Source: a bacterium
GTDB lineage: Bacteria; Patescibacteriota; Microgenomatia; JAADGY01
Assembly: GCA_013152165.1 (NCBI GenBank)
Contig: JAADGY010000027.1
Span: 1-6,138 of the forward strand
Length of the DNA stretch: 6,138 nucleotides
Reading direction: 5' to 3'
Shown here: positions 3,264 through 6,138 of the stretch, piece after piece
Position numbering within the stretch: position 1 is the stretch's first letter
Layout of the letters: every line of letters begins with the position of its first letter
The notes under the pieces: model-generated
Databases searched by the model: none
The model's input: only the letters and a program-made list of their open reading frames with translations
Told to the model about the DNA's origin: nothing
Program-made: the position numbers and the translations under genes

Positions 3264-5600
3264 ATGCCTCAAAACTTCATCGATACCCTCATCCTTAGAG
3301 CGACCACCTTCACCATTAGTCTTTTTATCTTTCTGCTTTCCCTAGCCGGCCTAGCTTTTTTGGCCTGGCTCTTTTTTCTCTGGCTGAAATATCGCAACCG
3401 GGAAAACCGCTCCCTATCCATGGTCACTTTCGAAGTCTTGGTTCCCAAAGACAACGAAATAAAAATCGATGCCGCCGAACAAATGTTTACCTCGTTTGCT
3501 TCTCTAACTCATACCAACTGGCTGTCCCGTCTTTTCAAACACCCACGGCATTTGACTTTAGAAATCGTTGCCACCAAAGAAAACATCGGCTTTTATCTAA
3601 GCGTTCCCGAAGAAGATTACCAGCTTATCGAAAAACAAATCTACGGAGCCTATCCTGAAGCCCATATTAAAATCATCGAGGACCATAATATTTTTACCAA
3701 AGACGGCCATGTAGCTTTTTCCGCCCTCAAAACAAAAAAGCCCACCTTCTGGCCTCTTAAAACCTATAAAGAAATGGCTACCGACTCGATCGCTTCTATG
3801 ACCTCGGCCATGGCCAAACTAACCGAGGGTGAAGGCATCCTGCTTCAAATCGTCATCACCCCCACCTCGCACCGCTGGCAAAACCAAGGCAAAGGCTGGA
3901 TCGCCAACAAAAAAAAGGAAGAGTCAGATCCTGAAAAAGCCAAATACAACATCGACCCCAAAACCTATGAAGCTATCGAAAACAAATGTTCCAAGCCTGG
4001 CTTCACCACCGACATTAGATTGGTAGTCGTCTCGCCTAAAAAGGACAGGGCTCAAGCCCACCTAAAAGAAATCATCGCCACCTTTTCCCAATTTCAATCT
4101 CCCTACAACAGCTTCACCACCAAAAAGATTTGGTTTAAAAAAATGTTTATGCTGGATGTTATTTATCGCTATCTGCCTTTCTTTGGCCAAACTAGTATTC
4201 TAAACACCGAAGAGCTGGCCAGTATTTACCACTTTCCCAACAAAACCGTTGAAACACCTTTCATCCACTGGCTTTTGGCTAAACGCGCCCCGGCGCCTCC
4301 GGAAATCCCCTCTTCCGGCCTATTTTTAGGCTACAACCGCTTCCGCGGCATCTCCCGGCCCATTTATATCCAAGACAAAGACCGCCAGCGCCACATGTAT
4401 ATTATTGGTAAAACCGGCACCGGTAAATCTCAATTCCTGCTTGATATGATGCTCCAAGACATTCGTAACGGCAAGGGCATTTGTTTTATCGATCCCCACG
4501 ACACCATCGAGGTTTTGCTTGAGCTAATCCCGCCCAATCGGGCCGAGGACGTCATCTACTTTGACCCATCAGACCTGCAGCGCCCCATGGGCTTAAATCT
4601 GCTGGAATTTAAAACCGAGGATCAAAAACAATTTATCGCCTCGGCCATTATTAATATGATGTACAAGCTTTTCGACCCCCATAAAACCGGTATCGTCGGA
4701 CCTCGTTTTGAACACGCCGTCCGAAACGCCATCCTTACCATCACTACCGAGCCCGGCGCCTCCTTTGTCGAGGTCGTCCGCGTTCTAACCGATGACAATT
4801 ACCTGCGCTACCTGCTTCCCAAAGTCAAAGATCCCATGGTCCGCCGCTACTGGACCGACCAGGTAGCCAAAACATCTGACTTTCACAAATCAGAGGTCCT
4901 TGATTACATTGTTTCCAAATTCGGCCGCTTCGTCACCAATCCCATGATGCGAAACATAATCGGCCAATCCAAATCAGCTTTTGATTTCCGCAAGGTCATG
5001 GACGAAGGCAAGATTTTATTAATCAACCTGGCCAAGGGCAAAATCGGCGAAGAAAACTCAAGCTTTTTAGGATTAGTCCTTGTTCCCCGCTTATTAATGG
5101 CCGCTATGAGCCGCCAGGATGTGCCCGAAGAACAGCGCCGAGATTTTTATCTTTACGTTGACGAGTTTCAAAACTTTGCCACCCCTGACTTTGCCCAAAT
5201 CTTATCCGAAGCCAGAAAATATCATCTTAACTTAACCGTCGCTAACCAATTCATCGGCCAGATGGACGACGAAGTCAAAAACGCAATTTTTGGCAACGTC
5301 GGCACCCTTGTTTCATTTAGAGTCGGCGTCACCGACGCCAACTACCTGCAGAATGAATTCGCCCCGGTTTTCAATCAAACCGACCTGATCAACATCGAAA
5401 AATTCAACGCTTATATTAAAACCATCGTCGGCAACCAGCCGGTCTCGCCCTTCTCGCTTGATCTAACCAAAGACATGGCCGCCCAAGCCAAGATAAGAAA
5501 CCCAAAAATCGCCGAGATGATAAAAGAACTCTCACGGCTTAAATACGGCCGGGACCGATATGAAGTTGAACGCCAAATCGCCCAGCGGGCCAGATTATGA
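3264..5600 (+). CDS. Type IV secretion/conjugation ATPase, VirD4/TraG-like, HerA-FtsK superfamily
   Basis: The 778-residue protein is a membrane-anchored motor ATPase. Residues about 14-41 form a hydrophobic membrane segment followed by a basic stop (KYRNREN). Residues about 50-340 are an N-terminal domain I cannot name, typical of CPR homologues as I recall them. The ATPase core has Walker A GKTGTGKS (382-389, catalytic Lys388), a FIDPHDT motif (408-414) like the DPH motif of TraG/HerA ATPases, Walker B YLYVDEF (629-635, Asp633-Glu634) and a sensor-like VANQF (659-663, Gln662). Such proteins couple DNA or protein substrates to a type IV secretion channel or pump DNA. No relaxase or VirB4 is in the window, so the substrate is unknown; a role with the pilin encoded at 707-1078 is inferred. 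The last codons overlap the next gene by ATGA. All motifs are present, so it should be active. Confidence 0.88.
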   Translation: MPQNFIDTLILRATTFTISLFIFLLSLAGLAFLAWLFFLWLKYRNRENRSLSMVTFEVLVPKDNEIKIDAAEQMFTSFASLTHTNWLSRLFKHPRHLTLEIVATKENIGFYLSVPEEDYQLIEKQIYGAYPEAHIKIIEDHNIFTKDGHVAFSALKTKKPTFWPLKTYKEMATDSIASMTSAMAKLTEGEGILLQIVITPTSHRWQNQGKGWIANKKKEESDPEKAKYNIDPKTYEAIENKCSKPGFTTDIRLVVVSPKKDRAQAHLKEIIATFSQFQSPYNSFTTKKIWFKKMFMLDVIYRYLPFFGQTSILNTEELASIYHFPNKTVETPFIHWLLAKRAPAPPEIPSSGLFLGYNRFRGISRPIYIQDKDRQRHMYIIGKTGTGKSQFLLDMMLQDIRNGKGICFIDPHDTIEVLLELIPPNRAEDVIYFDPSDLQRPMGLNLLEFKTEDQKQFIASAIINMMYKLFDPHKTGIVGPRFEHAVRNAILTITTEPGASFVEVVRVLTDDNYLRYLLPKVKDPMVRRYWTDQVAKTSDFHKSEVLDYIVSKFGRFVTNPMMRNIIGQSKSAFDFRKVMDEGKILLINLAKGKIGEENSSFLGLVLVPRLLMAAMSRQDVPEEQRRDFYLYVDEFQNFATPDFAQILSEARKYHLNLTVANQFIGQMDDEVKNAIFGNVGTLVSFRVGVTDANYLQNEFAPVFNQTDLINIEKFNAYIKTIVGNQPVSPFSLDLTKDMAAQAKIRNPKIAEMIKELSRLKYGRDRYEVERQIAQRARL

Positions 5601-5935
5601 AATCCAAACCAATCAAACTCAGCCAAGTTATCTTTCTTATCTTTCTAAACATCATCCTCAGCTTTACTCTTTTCAAGCAATTAAAAACTACCTGGCAGGA
5701 ATATCATAACTACACCGCCCAAGCCCGCCTTCGGCAGTCCGTCGACCAGTTGATAAAAATCAACCGCCGTCTTCAGCAGGACATTATTTTAGCCCAGGAC
5801 CCCTTTTACAAAGAGTTCCAAGCCCGCAACCAGCTGGCCCTTGGCTTCCCTGGTGAAAAAACCTACCTTTTCCCCAAGCCAACCTTCACCCCCCCGCCTT
5901 TGGTATCAATCGAAATCCCTCAGGATAAATTTTGA
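5597..5935 (+). CDS. FtsB/DivIC-like septum formation protein
   Basis: The 112-residue product has the FtsB/DivIC plan: a short basic N-terminus (MKSKPIK), one membrane helix (about 9-27), a coiled coil (about 28-66, RLRQSVDQLIKINRRLQQDI), and a conserved tail DPFYKEFQARNQLALGFPGE (68-87), which resembles the DP...E..AR..LG...PGE pattern of the family. FtsB and DivIC bridge FtsL and FtsQ/DivIB in the division complex and help activate septal peptidoglycan synthesis. The end (KPTFTPPPLVSIEI) is a Pro-rich extracytoplasmic tail. Its ATG overlaps the ATPase TGA as ATGA, with no Shine-Dalgarno, so it is probably translated by coupling from the upstream gene. Pairing with a secretion ATPase is not its usual neighbourhood. 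Assignment rests on architecture and the tail motif; another small coiled-coil membrane protein is the alternative. Confidence 0.75.
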   Translation: MKSKPIKLSQVIFLIFLNIILSFTLFKQLKTTWQEYHNYTAQARLRQSVDQLIKINRRLQQDIILAQDPFYKEFQARNQLALGFPGEKTYLFPKPTFTPPPLVSIEIPQDKF

Positions 5936-5950
5936 TTTTGCCCTGTCGGT

Positions 5951-5956
5951 TATACT
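5951..5956 (+). promoter_or_regulatory. Possible -10 (TATACT) for the tRNA gene
   Basis: TATACT lies 29 bases before the tRNA, so transcription would begin near 5963 and leave a 5' leader of about 23 bases for RNase P to remove. A good -35 is not seen at 17 bases; TTGATT (5932-5937) is only 13 bases away. The same hexamer serves the VanW gene. Read-through from the FtsB-like gene is also possible, since no terminator separates them. Confidence 0.4.
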
Positions 5957-5985
5957 AAAAACGAAAGGTTTTAAATACCTAAACA

Positions 5986-6059
5986 GCGCCTGTAGCTCAA
6001 CTGGTTAGAGCACCGATCTTATAAGTCGGGGGTTGCAGGTTCAAGTCCTGCCAGGCGCA
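5986..6059 (+). tRNA. tRNA-Ile (anticodon UAU)
   Basis: The cloverleaf folds completely. The acceptor stem GCGCCTG (5986-5992) pairs perfectly with CAGGCGC (6052-6058). The D stem is GCTC/GAGC (5995-5998 and 6008-6011) with GG in the loop. The anticodon stem is CCGAT/GTCGG (6013-6017 and 6025-6029; one T-G pair) around the loop CTTATAA. The T arm is GCAGG-TTCAAGT-CCTGC (6035-6051). The discriminator is A6059 and CCA is not encoded. Position 33 is T6019, so the anticodon is TAT (6020-6022), which reads AUA. Most bacteria read AUA with a CAU tRNA modified to lysidine by TilS; a UAU tRNA is less common. AUA codons do occur in the neighbouring genes, for example codon 266 of the VanW frame. Confidence 0.9.
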
Positions 6060-6138
6060 CTCCAAACAAAACCACCCCACCGACCCCCATCCAACCATCC
6101 CACTCCTGGAGCATAATTTGCACACACGCCTTAAGTAT
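6060..6138. other. C-rich sequence after the tRNA, no gene seen
   Basis: After the tRNA the plus strand is rich in A and C and nearly free of G for about 45 bases (CCAAACAAAACCACCCC and similar), then CTCCTGGAGC and an AT-rich end. No terminator hairpin with a T tract and no start codon with promoter are visible before the window ends. CCTGGAGC (6105-6112) also occurs at 1156-1163 in the pilin-VanW spacer, in a similar C-rich setting; with eight bases this may be chance. Confidence 0.4.

Noticed and set aside
3269..3454. Minus-strand open frame antisense to the ATPase start
   Set aside because: Basic low-complexity translation and no promoter; the opposite strand has a clear membrane segment and domain.
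3829..4026. Plus-strand 65-codon frame inside the ATPase gene
   Set aside because: Out-of-frame shadow with Lys/Pro/Ser-rich translation.
5411..5626. Minus-strand 71-codon frame over the ATPase-FtsB junction
   Set aside because: Antisense shadow without start signals or domain.
6020..6116. Minus-strand reading frame starting near 6116 and running through the tRNA
   Set aside because: It overlaps the tRNA antisense and ends inside it; a complete tRNA cloverleaf explains the region.

Overview
The window looks like chromosome of a Candidatus Patescibacteria (CPR) bacterium, perhaps from the Microgenomates group. The reasons are a short-signal-peptide, two-helix type IV secretion pilin of the kind common in that radiation, a TraG/VirD4-like ATPase with a long unusual N-terminal domain, a large VanW protein, a minimal FtsB/DivIC-like protein, no strong Shine-Dalgarno sequences, and intergenic DNA made of AACTTTT-type heptamer arrays. 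TGA ends three of the five genes, so this is not a code-25 lineage that reads TGA as glycine. The taxonomic placement is inference, not a search result.

Layout. Bases 1-295 hold no gene I can support; they contain two hairpin-forming inverted repeats and a heptamer array. Two genes lie on the minus strand: a T4SS-type pilin (1078 down to 707), then a 119-residue cytosolic coiled-coil protein of unknown function (655 down to 296). A 242-bp divergent spacer with two more hairpins and a heptamer array separates them from three plus-strand genes: a membrane-anchored VanW/peptidoglycan-binding protein (1321-3045), a VirD4/TraG-like ATPase (3264-5600), and an FtsB/DivIC-like septum protein (5597-5935) that overlaps the ATPase stop by ATGA. 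A tRNA-Ile with anticodon UAU (5986-6059) follows, then 79 bases of C-rich DNA with no visible gene.

How they fit together. The pilin and ATPase are parts of a CPR-type type IV secretion or pilus apparatus, which in these organisms is often discussed for DNA uptake or surface attachment. The VanW and FtsB-like proteins act at the cell wall and division site. No relaxase, VirB4 or VirB6 gene is in the window, so a complete conjugation system cannot be claimed.

The most notable structure is regulatory. Both large plus-strand genes have a promoter embedded in a heptamer array, with TTGAAC, exactly 17 bases, then TATACT or TATAAT, and an ATG 5-6 bases after the -10. This geometry predicts leaderless mRNAs. 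The 119-residue gene has a -10 at the same distance from its ATG. I see no dramatic new defence or mobile system; the composite repeat-promoter modules and the UAU tRNA are the best leads.
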